From positions 1 through 50,518 of IMG/VR virus record IMGVR_UViG_3300012683_000004: a stretch of 50,518 bases of DNA. One strand, given 5' to 3'. The position numbers were made by a program, and so were the translations under genes. Under the pieces are notes generated by a model. It worked only from the letters and a program-made list of their open reading frames with translations, was not told the origin of the DNA and made no database searches. Source of the stretch: a virus. The stretch's first letter is position 1, and each line of letters begins with the position of its first letter. This document shows, piece after piece, positions 15,284-21,457 of the stretch.

Positions 15284-15393
15284 GCAGGTACCGGCTCTTC
15301 GATCGGCTTAGAGGGAACTACCTTCTCGTCGGGAATCTCAATCTGGTTCGGAGCAGGCTGCTCGAACTCTCGCACTACCTCGCCGAGTTTCAT
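15280..15393 (-). CDS. 37-residue acidic peptide, second member of duplicated gene pair
   Basis: ATG 15393 opens a short frame starting MKLGEVVREFE and ending PIEEPVPA. It matches the peptide at 10876-11001 in start, length, acidity, proline-rich tail and coupling to the next gene. It is the first gene after the promoter at 15438-15466; GGGAG lies upstream. Confidence 0.65.
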   Translation of the reverse strand: MKLGEVVREFEQPAPNQIEIPDEKVVPSKPIEEPVPA

Positions 15394-15437
15394 ACTCGTC
15401 GTCTCCCGGTTCATGGTGAGTCAATTGTAACCCAATC

Positions 15438-15466
15438 AATATAATGCCAGATTGCGAAGATGTCAA
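15438..15466 (-). promoter_or_regulatory. Leftward sigma70-type promoter
   Basis: On the minus strand TTGACA (15466-15461) and TATATT (15443-15438) are separated by 17 bases, near-consensus. It lies in the only gap of this part of the operon, 45 bases upstream of the 37-residue gene. Its hexamers and flanks (TTGACATCT, TTATATTNATT) match the promoter at 19847-19875. Confidence 0.8.
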
Positions 15467-15475
15467 CCCCCTACA

Positions 15476-16435
15476 TCATCTCTTATAGAACATCTTGTCG
15501 TTATGCGAGGCGATTACCTCAGCCCAGATGATCTTAGCCGCACTGTCTACGTTCACTATGATGCGCCAGGTGCGTTGTACACGAAAGTGGTAGAGCCGAC
15601 AGTTCGTGCGCTGCAGACCCTCAGTCTCACGTTGCGTAGCGAGGCGCTTGAAGCCGAGACTTGGATAGCGCATACCGAGAGTAGCCAGTTGGTCCATCGC
15701 CTTGGAGACCTGCCAGTGGAGGCCAGTGGGCATCCTCTTGTAGGACCTCCTGAATCGCTCAGTGTAGACTATCACTAGACCGTAGTTGGTCTTCTCCGCC
15801 ATCGGGAACTCAAAGTAGCGCTTGCTGGCCTCGGGGAGTGCTGCCTCCTCCTCTACGGGAATTACCGGAGGAGCTTTGGCAATGCCGCCTTGCGCCTCGA
15901 GACGATCCAGACGAGAAAAGACCTCCTGAAATATGCGCTCGTAGCTTCCGACGAGGTCCGAGAAGATCTTAGCGTGCGCCTCAGCCAGGACCCTGATAGG
16001 ATCTAGCTTAGTCTCCTCAACTGGCAGCGGAGGCGGAGGAGGCGGAGGTACCTCCTTCTCAGGTGCTGGCTGCGCTGAAGCTCTACCGTTGCCGGTGTAT
16101 GGAAACTGCTTATTCAGCCGCTCCCACAGATTCTTTGCGTAGCTGGGAGCTTCGCTCAGCGGGTGACGCTTGTCTGCCAAGTTGATCCACTTCCACGCGT
16201 AGCGGAGGTGCATCAAGTTGTGCGTGAGCCAGATCGTCTGATCACTGCCGATAGGCAGCCCTCCTGCACGGCATGCTGCAGCAGCAGTCTCGACAAACTG
16301 CTGAACAGTCTTGCCACCAGGGATCTCTGCGTCCTCCGTGAGGAGGCTACACAGGATCGTGCGGCGGCGCTCCGTCTCCGGCGTCCAACGGCCTGTCTTG
16401 CTGACCAAGTCGTACTTCTGGAAGATGTTCTCCAT
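15476..16435 (-). CDS. Protein with C-terminal RelE/ParE-like domain and proline-rich linker
   Basis: 319 residues in three parts. Residues 1-115 are an unassigned helical domain (TVQQFVETAAAACRAGGLPIG, NLMHLRYAWKWINLAD). Residues 118-185 hold a polyproline run (PPPPPPPLP) and a helix likely to form a coiled coil. Residues about 215-319 look like a RelE/ParE-type mRNA endonuclease or gyrase-toxin fold (LVIVYTERFRRSYKRMPTG, YPSLGFKRL, CRLYHFRVQRTWRIIVNVD). No separate antitoxin gene is apparent, so the N-terminus may regulate it or the domain may have a new role. ATG 16435 overlaps the previous gene by 89 bases. Confidence 0.7.
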   Translation of the reverse strand: MENIFQKYDLVSKTGRWTPETERRRTILCSLLTEDAEIPGGKTVQQFVETAAAACRAGGLPIGSDQTIWLTHNLMHLRYAWKWINLADKRHPLSEAPSYAKNLWERLNKQFPYTGNGRASAQPAPEKEVPPPPPPPLPVEETKLDPIRVLAEAHAKIFSDLVGSYERIFQEVFSRLDRLEAQGGIAKAPPVIPVEEEAALPEASKRYFEFPMAEKTNYGLVIVYTERFRRSYKRMPTGLHWQVSKAMDQLATLGMRYPSLGFKRLATQRETEGLQRTNCRLYHFRVQRTWRIIVNVDSAAKIIWAEVIASHNDKMFYKR

Positions 16436-16730
16436 CGTCGATCTCGGTTATGGTTCGCTCTGAGAAGGTTATTACATCTCGACCGTACTCCGTGATGCGG
16501 TACATTGCTAGTGTACCGCCCATAGACTTAAAGAACACAGCATCGGCCATCTTCTTGTCACAGAGCCTCAGGAGCGCTGCCTCGACGTCCGGAACGAGAT
16601 ACTCTGAGAGCTCGTACTTCACGAAGAGTCCAGCGCTCGAGGTCATACTCTCCTCAATGCTCAGGCAGTCGAGCAGGTCGAACTCGATCTCTGGTAGTAC
16701 CGAGGCAGCATAGACCGTGCGCTTAGCCAC
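16347..16730 (-). CDS. Hypothetical winged-helix-like protein
   Basis: 127 residues from a GTG. The middle (FVKYELSEYLVPDVEAALLRLCDKKMADAVFF, YRITEYGRDVIT) reads like a small winged helix with an ITEYGR wing, a pattern of DNA-binding proteins. The last 30 residues overlap the next gene in the +1 frame and are low-complexity, so they may be a read-through tail. Its start overlaps the stop of the 28-residue membrane peptide. Confidence 0.6.
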   Translation of the reverse strand: MAKRTVYAASVLPEIEFDLLDCLSIEESMTSSAGLFVKYELSEYLVPDVEAALLRLCDKKMADAVFFKSMGGTLAMYRITEYGRDVITFSERTITEIDDGEHLPEVRLGQQDRPLDAGDGAPPHDPV

Positions 16731-16809
16731 GAGTTTTGGCCTTTCCTAGGCCGCACATGAAGATCATGCCTATGATAAGGCCCAGTAGCAGGCCGTCGTC
16801 AAAAGTCAT
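16723..16809 (-). CDS. 28-residue membrane peptide
   Basis: ATG 16809 begins a 28-codon frame with one hydrophobic span (LLLGLIIGMIFMCGLG) and a basic tail (KAKTRG). It starts five bases after the previous stop and ends inside the next start, so it fills the operon gap exactly. Probable single-pass inner-membrane micro-protein, function unknown. Confidence 0.5.
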   Translation of the reverse strand: MTFDDGLLLGLIIGMIFMCGLGKAKTRG

Positions 16810-16813
16810 TGGG

Positions 16814-17074
16814 TCATCCTCCCATGTCGCCGTCGCCAGGCCTACTCTTCGACCTGGACCGTTCATCTTGCACACCGCGATTGTACGCATCTTCTGCTTC
16901 TATAACAAGCTTCCTCGCAATCAGTCTCGTTGCAACTGAGATGTCGTTGATCGCACAATGTAGCGCGTCTACTCCGGCAAGGCTTATGAAGTCGGAGTAC
17001 CTTATCTCTCTAAGAACCTGGTCAAGAGCCACGTCCAGATCCTCGAGACTCTGAACTGCTTGGTCGGCTGTCAC
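16814..17074 (-). CDS. Hypothetical helical protein
   Basis: 86 residues from GTG 17074 (GTGA overlap with the upstream stop). Two long helices are evident (SLEDLDVALDQVLREIRYSDF; DISVATRLIARKLVIEAEDAYNRG), and the C-terminus is charged and flexible. Unknown function. Confidence 0.6.
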   Translation of the reverse strand: MTADQAVQSLEDLDVALDQVLREIRYSDFISLAGVDALHCAINDISVATRLIARKLVIEAEDAYNRGVQDERSRSKSRPGDGDMGG

Positions 17075-17268
17075 GTTTCTCCTTTGAGCGTATCCCACTC
17101 CTCGTCAGTGATACCGCTCTTAATGAACTCTCTATCGCCAGGTGAGAGTTCTGGGAACACTACTTGGAGTAGCCCCCCGTCGTAGTAGGCCATCATCTGT
17201 TGCTCCGTGACGGGGAGTTCCTTGGTCCTGCGAACTCCTGTCAGCATCGAGGCCCGAGTGATCTTCAT
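17071..17268 (-). CDS. Small phage protein (REFI..GITDEEW type)
   Basis: 65 residues from ATG 17268, ATGA-coupled to the gene upstream. The C-terminal sequence FPELSPGDREFIKSGITDEEW is a recurrent motif in short phage proteins of unknown function. Nothing else assigns a role. Confidence 0.7.
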   Translation of the reverse strand: MKITRASMLTGVRRTKELPVTEQQMMAYYDGGLLQVVFPELSPGDREFIKSGITDEEWDTLKGET

Positions 17269-17429
17269 GGCTCGGTACCGACAATCGTCACTGTACCTTC
17301 TGTGTACGGCCTCCCATCTGGGGGCGCCTCCCATTCGACGCACTTGGCAGCGCCGCAGCCGCCGTCCAGATCCACCTGAGCGTCGACGTTGAACTTCAAC
17401 AGCTCGATGATTAGCTCTCGTACTGTCAT
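17265..17429 (-). CDS. 54-residue phage protein (TVRELI type)
   Basis: ATG 17429 starts a frame beginning MTVRELIIELLKFNVDAQV and ending VTIVGTEP, similar to a widespread class of very small phage proteins with an N-terminal helix and a strand pair. ATGA overlaps at both ends support it. Function unknown. Confidence 0.65.
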   Translation of the reverse strand: MTVRELIIELLKFNVDAQVDLDGGCGAAKCVEWEAPPDGRPYTEGTVTIVGTEP

Positions 17430-17605
17430 AGTATCTCCCGCTTCACGTTGAGCTGCGCTAGTTCGACGTCATCGGCAGAACAGGCTTCCTGCGCCTTCGC
17501 GAACGCCTCGGCCAGTTCGAGTGAGTCGAATGGGCCGTAGACGATTCTGATGCACGCCGGATGCAGGTCTCCGCCTTCCAGGACTACCCACTGGTTGGTG
17601 CTCAT
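17426..17605 (-). CDS. Small hypothetical protein
   Basis: 59 residues from ATG 17605 in an ATGA overlap. The sequence WVVLEGGDLHPACIRIVYGPF followed by a helix (ELAEAFAKAQEACS) looks like a compact alpha/beta protein. No family recognised. Confidence 0.65.
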   Translation of the reverse strand: MSTNQWVVLEGGDLHPACIRIVYGPFDSLELAEAFAKAQEACSADDVELAQLNVKREIL

Positions 17606-17967
17606 CTGTACTCGTCCCTCCATCCGTGCGGCAGATTGCAGTTGCTCGGCGCGTCGCGAAAGAGCGGAGCGATGGCTTCATCTCGATATCCTGCCAGTCC
17701 GCAGCCGACTCTTGTCACGTCGAACTCCAGCTCAGAATGATCTTGCGCGTAGCAGAGGAACCTGACGACTGCAACTTCTATCGCAGGTAGTGATCGAACG
17801 CGAACGTGGCTATCCTTCGTGGGTATGGCATAGCTACTGCCAGTCCGTCCTTCACCCACACCTTTCTCGGCTCCGTGGTATCTCGCCGCGTGTGCTGCTG
17901 CACCTGCACCGTGCATGCCGGCGAGATTAGACCCGAAGACGAAGATCCGACTATCTCGGTTGTGCAT
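17602..17967 (-). CDS. A1S_2505-type phage protein (macro-domain-like)
   Basis: 121 residues with a clear family signature: IFVFGSNLAGMHGAGAAAHAARYHGAEKG (in pieces), SSYAIPTKD, a helix, VTRVGCGLAGYRDEAIAPLF, and a closing LPHGW. This widespread phage family resembles macrodomain folds that bind ADP-ribose or related nucleotides. A role in countering host ADP-ribosylation or NAD-based defence is possible but not shown. Confidence 0.85.
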   Translation of the reverse strand: MHNRDSRIFVFGSNLAGMHGAGAAAHAARYHGAEKGVGEGRTGSSYAIPTKDSHVRVRSLPAIEVAVVRFLCYAQDHSELEFDVTRVGCGLAGYRDEAIAPLFRDAPSNCNLPHGWRDEYR

Positions 17968-18292
17968 GTTGAGGCTTAACCCCCAATCTTGTAGTCAGCG
18001 CGTCCAGGGCCAGGAAGTACTGTTGAGATGGCAGAGTGATGTGCAAGATGGTGTAGTTCTTTATCTGCCGCGTAGGAGGCAGTTCGCCTCGCATCGACTG
18101 AAGGAACCACTCCGTTTCGAGCCACAGCTGCTCTGCCCATAGCCTGGCTAGATGCACATGACTCGCAAAATACTGAGCCAGATTCACTGGCAGATCGTCT
18201 GCTCGTGCGCGTAGCGGAGCTTTCTCGGCTGGCGGCTGCGCCTTGCGCTGCGCGCGAGTCCACTTGGCACGGAGGAGATACTTATTTAGCAT
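17951..18292 (-). CDS. Hypothetical protein
   Basis: 113 residues from ATG 18292, which overlaps the upstream stop. A basic N-terminus (LRAKWTRAQRKAQPPAEKAPLRAR) precedes a helical domain (HLARLWAEQLWLETEWFL) and a C-terminal domain (YTILHITLPSQQYFLALDALTTRLG). No family recognised; the basic part could bind nucleic acid. Confidence 0.6.
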   Translation of the reverse strand: MLNKYLLRAKWTRAQRKAQPPAEKAPLRARADDLPVNLAQYFASHVHLARLWAEQLWLETEWFLQSMRGELPPTRQIKNYTILHITLPSQQYFLALDALTTRLGVKPQHAQPR

Positions 18293-18452
18293 CGTCCACC
18301 TCCTCGAAGCGCAGTCTGGCTCGCTTTGGTGGCTCCTCACCGACGTCCGACTTGGCAATGTAGAAGATGAACCCATTTTCGGAACCTGTAGAGTAGCTAT
18401 ATTTGTAGTAGTTCCGAGTCGTCCCGACGAGCCGCGCTTCGCGTTGGATCAT
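18282..18452 (-). CDS. Small hypothetical protein
   Basis: 56 residues from ATG 18452 (ATGA overlap). Beta-rich (RLVGTTRNYYKYSYSTGS, GFIFYIAKSD) with a basic then acidic C-terminus. Unknown. Confidence 0.55.
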   Translation of the reverse strand: MIQREARLVGTTRNYYKYSYSTGSENGFIFYIAKSDVGEEPPKRARLRFEEVDDAK

Positions 18453-18730
18453 GGCCAGGTGACAGGGCCTTCGTAGTCGCCCCATCCCTCCATGCTTCGC
18501 AAGCGTGACTCAGAGTCCCAAGCCTGGTCAGGAACATCTCCGTCTCGATGGTCGGCTGCGCCGAGGTCCGAGATAGGCTTGGAATAATCAGGGGAATCTT
18601 CTTCTACTTCGCCATCGCAGAACTGACAGTCCGCGTCGATCTCGGAGTTCGTCGATCTGCACACTCCACAGATCCACGTGCCGGGCTCGTAATCTCCTGG
18701 CCCTTCGATGTCGTCAAAGGATGTTGTCAT
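18449..18730 (-). CDS. Acidic protein with zinc-ribbon
   Basis: 93 residues from ATG 18730, chosen because GGGAG lies six bases upstream; ATG 18748 is alternative. The pattern WICGVCRSTN and CQFCDGEV (CxxC, 10 residues, CxxC) is a RanBP2-like zinc ribbon. The rest is acidic and probably disordered. Preceded by GTAC palindrome copy 4. Confidence 0.65.
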   Translation of the reverse strand: MTTSFDDIEGPGDYEPGTWICGVCRSTNSEIDADCQFCDGEVEEDSPDYSKPISDLGAADHRDGDVPDQAWDSESRLRSMEGWGDYEGPVTWP

Positions 18731-18750
18731 CTGACACTCCCATGTCATGA

Positions 18751-18770
18751 CTGGTACGGATTTGTACCAG
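18751..18770. promoter_or_regulatory. GTAC palindrome, copy 4
   Basis: CTGGTACGGATTTGTACCAG, symmetric in its outer bases. It lies 20 bases upstream of the zinc-ribbon gene start at 18730 and four bases after the end of the gene upstream. Confidence 0.6.
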
Positions 18771-18773
18771 TGG

Positions 18774-18902
18774 TTAGATCCTGCTCGGGTGATTCGCCTC
18801 CAGTCTGTCCGACTCCTCCAGCGCTTCAGCGATACGAGTCAGATTCTTCCGTATCGCTTGCATCTCGTCCAGGATCGCCCGGTCGTAGTCATTTGGGGGC
18901 AC
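18774..18902 (-). CDS. 42-residue helical peptide
   Basis: GTG 18902 follows GGGAGG at about six bases and opens a frame with one long amphipathic helix (YDRAILDEMQAIRKNLTRIA and on). The strong ribosome binding site and fit between neighbours support it. Function unknown, perhaps a coiled-coil partner. Confidence 0.6.
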   Translation of the reverse strand: MPPNDYDRAILDEMQAIRKNLTRIAEALEESDRLEANHPSRI

Positions 18903-18999
18903 TTGGAACCTCCCGGTTCAGTTGTTATGGGCCATACCTTTCCAATATGGAAAGATACATTGAGCGCAATCAACATGCAAGAGTAGTGCATTGCGTGCA
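18903..18999 (-). promoter_or_regulatory. Gap with possible promoter and operator-like palindrome
   Basis: No gene fits here. The minus strand has TTGCAT-17 bases-TATCTT, a plausible weak promoter, followed by a palindrome CTTTCC-AATAT-GGAAAG at 18937-18953. It may be a regulated internal start for the small-gene cluster. Confidence 0.35.
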
Positions 19000-19287
19000 T
19001 CAAACCACTAGCGTCACCTCAACCCAGCGCGCAGACATCCACTCCTCCATTGACTTTACCGGCACGCTGCCTCCAGTGAGATCAGCCTTCTCCTTCCTTC
19101 CCAGGAATGTCATCTTGGCTAGTTCCAGCTTCTGCTGGATCATCATCTTTGCGTCCTCCACCGTCTTCGAGAAAAGCAAGGGCCTTACGCTCGGCCTCGT
19201 TGAGTACACCAGCACCATGCTGATCTCGCTTCCTTGGGAGAGCGCCAGTGTCTGCTCTGGTGTCTCCCACTTCGGCTGATCCGGCAT
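19000..19287 (-). CDS. Hypothetical protein overlapping the HTH gene
   Basis: 95 residues. ATG 19287 has AAGGA at six bases. The sequence (ISMVLVYSTRPSVRPLLF, VEDAKMMIQQKLELAKMTFLG, WVEVTLVV) has good alpha/beta character. It overlaps the C-terminal third of the upstream gene in the +1 frame for 206 bases. Unknown function. Confidence 0.6.
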   Translation of the reverse strand: MPDQPKWETPEQTLALSQGSEISMVLVYSTRPSVRPLLFSKTVEDAKMMIQQKLELAKMTFLGRKEKADLTGGSVPVKSMEEWMSARWVEVTLVV

Positions 19288-19819
19288 CTGGTTCCTTTCT
19301 GCCGATGATTCGAGTGGCCGGCTCCATGTAGTCTGCTTCTGCTATATCCTTGGTCGTTGCGAGCATCCGTGCGGCGACCACGACTATGGGTAGGCGTAGC
19401 AGATCGTCGTCGCTGACAGCCGCTAGCATACCAGAGACGAGTGTGGGCTTCAGCTGAGCATCTCGTGACCTGCCCCGGCGCATGCGCTCATCAGCTATGC
19501 GTTGCCGAAGTCCGAGCGGGAGTTCCTTTGAGACTAGCGTGTGGATAGAGTTAGTAGTTACTTGCTCCAGCGTCGCGAGCTGATTGAGGCTGGCTCCGGC
19601 GAGATATGCTGCAGCGATCTTCTTTCTCCGTATGCGATAGGCCATCATCTTCTCGTTCCACGTAGGTGGATTCATCTGCTGCCTACGCTCGATCTCAGCT
19701 TCTAGCCAGTCGAGGTCACCTGGGTGAGAGCGAATCTCCTCCGGCGTCATACGGAGCGCTTTAGCGCGGAAGTATAGCTCCTTAAGTCTAGCGCTGAGCT
19801 CCGGAGTGATATCTTTCAC
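19082..19819 (-). CDS. Helix-turn-helix protein, first gene of leftward arm
   Basis: 245 residues from GTG 19819. Residues 60-105 (KKIAAAYLAGASLNQLATLEQVTTNSIHTLV) fit a helix-turn-helix, so this may be the early regulator, and a candidate to bind the GTAC palindromes. The final 70 residues are Gly/Asp/Lys-rich, overlap the next gene in another frame and are probably disordered. It follows the promoter at 19847-19875 by 28 bases. Confidence 0.65.
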   Translation of the reverse strand: MKDITPELSARLKELYFRAKALRMTPEEIRSHPGDLDWLEAEIERRQQMNPPTWNEKMMAYRIRRKKIAAAYLAGASLNQLATLEQVTTNSIHTLVSKELPLGLRQRIADERMRRGRSRDAQLKPTLVSGMLAAVSDDDLLRLPIVVVAARMLATTKDIAEADYMEPATRIIGRKEPDAGSAEVGDTRADTGALPRKRDQHGAGVLNEAERKALAFLEDGGGRKDDDPAEAGTSQDDIPGKEGEG

Positions 19820-19846
19820 TTCGCCCCCTCTCGCGAATGGGTAATT

Positions 19847-19875
19847 AATATAATAGTCCTACCCCGAGATGTCAA
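19847..19875 (-). promoter_or_regulatory. Leftward sigma70-type early promoter
   Basis: Minus strand TTGACA (19875-19870), 17-base spacer, TATATT (19852-19847). Nearly a twin of the promoter at 15438-15466. It lies immediately upstream of the HTH gene and likely drives the leftward arm. Confidence 0.8.
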
Positions 19876-19912
19876 TAGATGTCCAGCTGTGTGATGATCG
19901 CTGGCGAATTAT

Positions 19913-20104
19913 TTATACATCAGCTCACTATCTAGTATTGCGCCCATTGTTCTGTTCGCCAGAGGCGCGCCGCAGCGTCGAGCTTTGGTTGTTCTCTCTC
20001 TCTCTCTCTCTCTCACTCTCAAGAAGGAAAAACGGCGCGCTCGCGTCTCGCACTCTATGGCACAGAACAATGGGCACCTTATTTACTAGTGAGCTGATGT
20101 ATAA
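19913..20104. repeat. Interrupted inverted repeat around a CT tract
   Basis: Two 43-base arms (19913-19955 and 20062-20104) are reverse complements over an outer 18 bases (TTATACATCAGCTCACTA) and an inner 14 bases (GCCCATTGTTCTGT), with an unrelated 11-base middle. The 106-base loop has a CT-dinucleotide run (19992-20013) followed by a purine-rich stretch and GCGCGC blocks. No gene is visible. It could be a structural RNA, a replication or recombination signal, or a relic of a mobile element; no target duplication is seen. Confidence 0.8.
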
Positions 20105-20141
20105 GTAGGTCGTGAGTGGTTTCAGTGACCACTGCGCGCAC

Positions 20142-20194
20142 AAAAAGAGAGCACACCTCGACAGCTGTGTAAGCCTGCCAAGATGTGCTCTCTT
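20142..20194 (-). terminator. Rho-independent-type terminator
   Basis: An 11-base stem (AAGAGAGCACA with TGTGCTCTCTT) and a 28-base loop, followed on the minus strand by TTTTTG. It is about 50 bases downstream of the leftward gene ending at 20245, and should stop that transcript before the early promoter. A second small stem-loop (CGTAGC-G-GCTACG) sits between. Confidence 0.75.
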
Positions 20195-20244
20195 AATGTG
20201 TAGTCTGATCGGATCGCGTAGCGGCTACGTAGATGCTCCTCCTG

Positions 20245-20625
20245 CTACTGCGCCAGTGCCCACTCCACTGAGGCCTTGGCCGCTTCCTCCTGCGTCGCGT
20301 ACGCCTTACCATCCGCAGCGACGTACCTCGCAGGTGCTTCCTCGATGCCAAGCAGGTAGTTGACCAGCAACGTCTGCAGTTGGCCCGTGTCCTTCACGCC
20401 ACGATCAGCGGACGCATCGCGCACTATGCGCTGACCAATGACTCTGATCGAGGACCCGTCGAGTGCTTTCCTGATCACTCCGGGAAAAGCCTCCTCGAAC
20501 TTGGGAATGTTAGTGACCCTGAGCAGCGGGACCACGAATCCCTTTCCGTACTTGTGTACCGTCTCCGTCAGGAACTCGAACCCGAAATCTTCGGGCTTCG
20601 CGAGAATTGCGTTTTTCTCAGGCAT
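20245..20625 (-). CDS. Isolated leftward protein of unknown function
   Basis: 126 residues from ATG 20625 with AAAGGAG upstream. It is the only gene in the arm-separating region. It has DFGFEFLTETVHKYGKGFVVPLLRV, EEAFPGVIRKALDGSSIRVIG and a C-terminal alpha/beta repeat (ARYVAADGKAYATQEEAAKAS). No family recognised. With its own upstream repeat-rich region and terminator it is a monocistronic unit, a candidate regulator or initiator protein; this is inference only. Confidence 0.65.
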   Translation of the reverse strand: MPEKNAILAKPEDFGFEFLTETVHKYGKGFVVPLLRVTNIPKFEEAFPGVIRKALDGSSIRVIGQRIVRDASADRGVKDTGQLQTLLVNYLLGIEEAPARYVAADGKAYATQEEAAKASVEWALAQ

Positions 20626-21263
20626 GGTGAAAGTGCTCCTTTTCTGGGTTAGAAAGGTGGACGCTTCCGCCACGCGTTCCGGTTCAGATTCCACCGCATG
20701 GTCGAGGGCCGAAGGGGCTCGCGTGTCGTGTGTCGAACAATCGACGTTTTCACACGATAGGGGTCGTACCCGTTCGTTGCATCCCCGCATGTTGCCATGC
20801 GTGTATGTTGATGGCCCACCACGTCGGTGGGTTCGACGACATGTAATGCACGTTCAGTGCCACGGTGTTAACATGTTGTGTGGCAACATGTTGCGATATT
20901 AGCGATATGCCATTTCTGACACATTTGGCATACAACTTTCCGTAACATGTTGCATGACATCATGTTGCGATGTTACAACTTTGTATCATTGCCGCAGCGT
21001 GCAAGATATTGCATGTTGGCATGGCGGCGACTGACATCATCGCGACTGTGTCACGACATCGTGGCCACGCCACCCAGCTGTCACGACGCCGTCGCGATGA
21101 TGTCGCTAATGGCGATCGACTGGCACCGTCACGACGGTGTCGCCACCAACATGTGGGCATGGGCAGCGAATGCCCATGTGAAGGTACCCCCCATAGCCCC
21201 GAAGTCAGCTGCCAGGAAAGGGAAAGCTGCTCTCAACAATCCGCGAGAAAGAAAAACTCTCCT

Positions 21264-21283
21264 CTTGTACAAACCCGTACTAG
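21264..21283. promoter_or_regulatory. GTAC palindrome, copy 5
   Basis: CTTGTACAAACCCGTACTAG. It lies 31 bases upstream of the predicted rightward promoter's -35 box, an activator-like position, before the terminase small-subunit gene. Confidence 0.6.
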
Positions 21284-21314
21284 TGGCACTTCGCGCCGAG
21301 GGACCATTCCCCTA

Positions 21315-21343
21315 TTGTGTCTTTGATAGAAAAGTGTTATATT
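21315..21343 (+). promoter_or_regulatory. Rightward (late) promoter candidate
   Basis: TTGTGT (21315-21320), 17-base spacer, TATATT (21338-21343). The -10 box matches the leftward promoters, but the -35 is weak, so it may need an activator at the GTAC palindrome upstream. It precedes the terminase operon by about 115 bases. Confidence 0.5.
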
Positions 21344-21457
21344 GGGGCGAATGCGAGAGAAGCGGACAACTGCCGACACTCAACGTGTGGTAGATAAGTA
21401 GTGAGTACGCCCAGACGCTGATAGCGATGGCGGTATATCTAAAGGAGAGGTCTTAGT

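Larger units (their letters stand above)
20626..21457. other. Gene-free, repeat-rich region, candidate origin or control region
   Basis: About 830 bases with no convincing gene. Between 20788 and 21018 CATGTTG occurs at 20788, 20872, 20887, 20946, 20961 and 21012, plus CAACATG at 21147, two within the palindrome CAACATGTTG. A second cluster has TGTCACGAC at 21049 and 21079 and the inverted repeat CACCGTC-AC-GACGGTG at 21124-21139. Such iterated sites fit a replication origin or a control region. The last part holds a GTAC palindrome and a rightward promoter. Confidence 0.65.

Noticed and set aside
19913-20104. Insertion sequence or transposon
   Set aside because: Terminal inverted repeats exist but there is no transposase gene and no target-site duplication, so mobility is not claimed.
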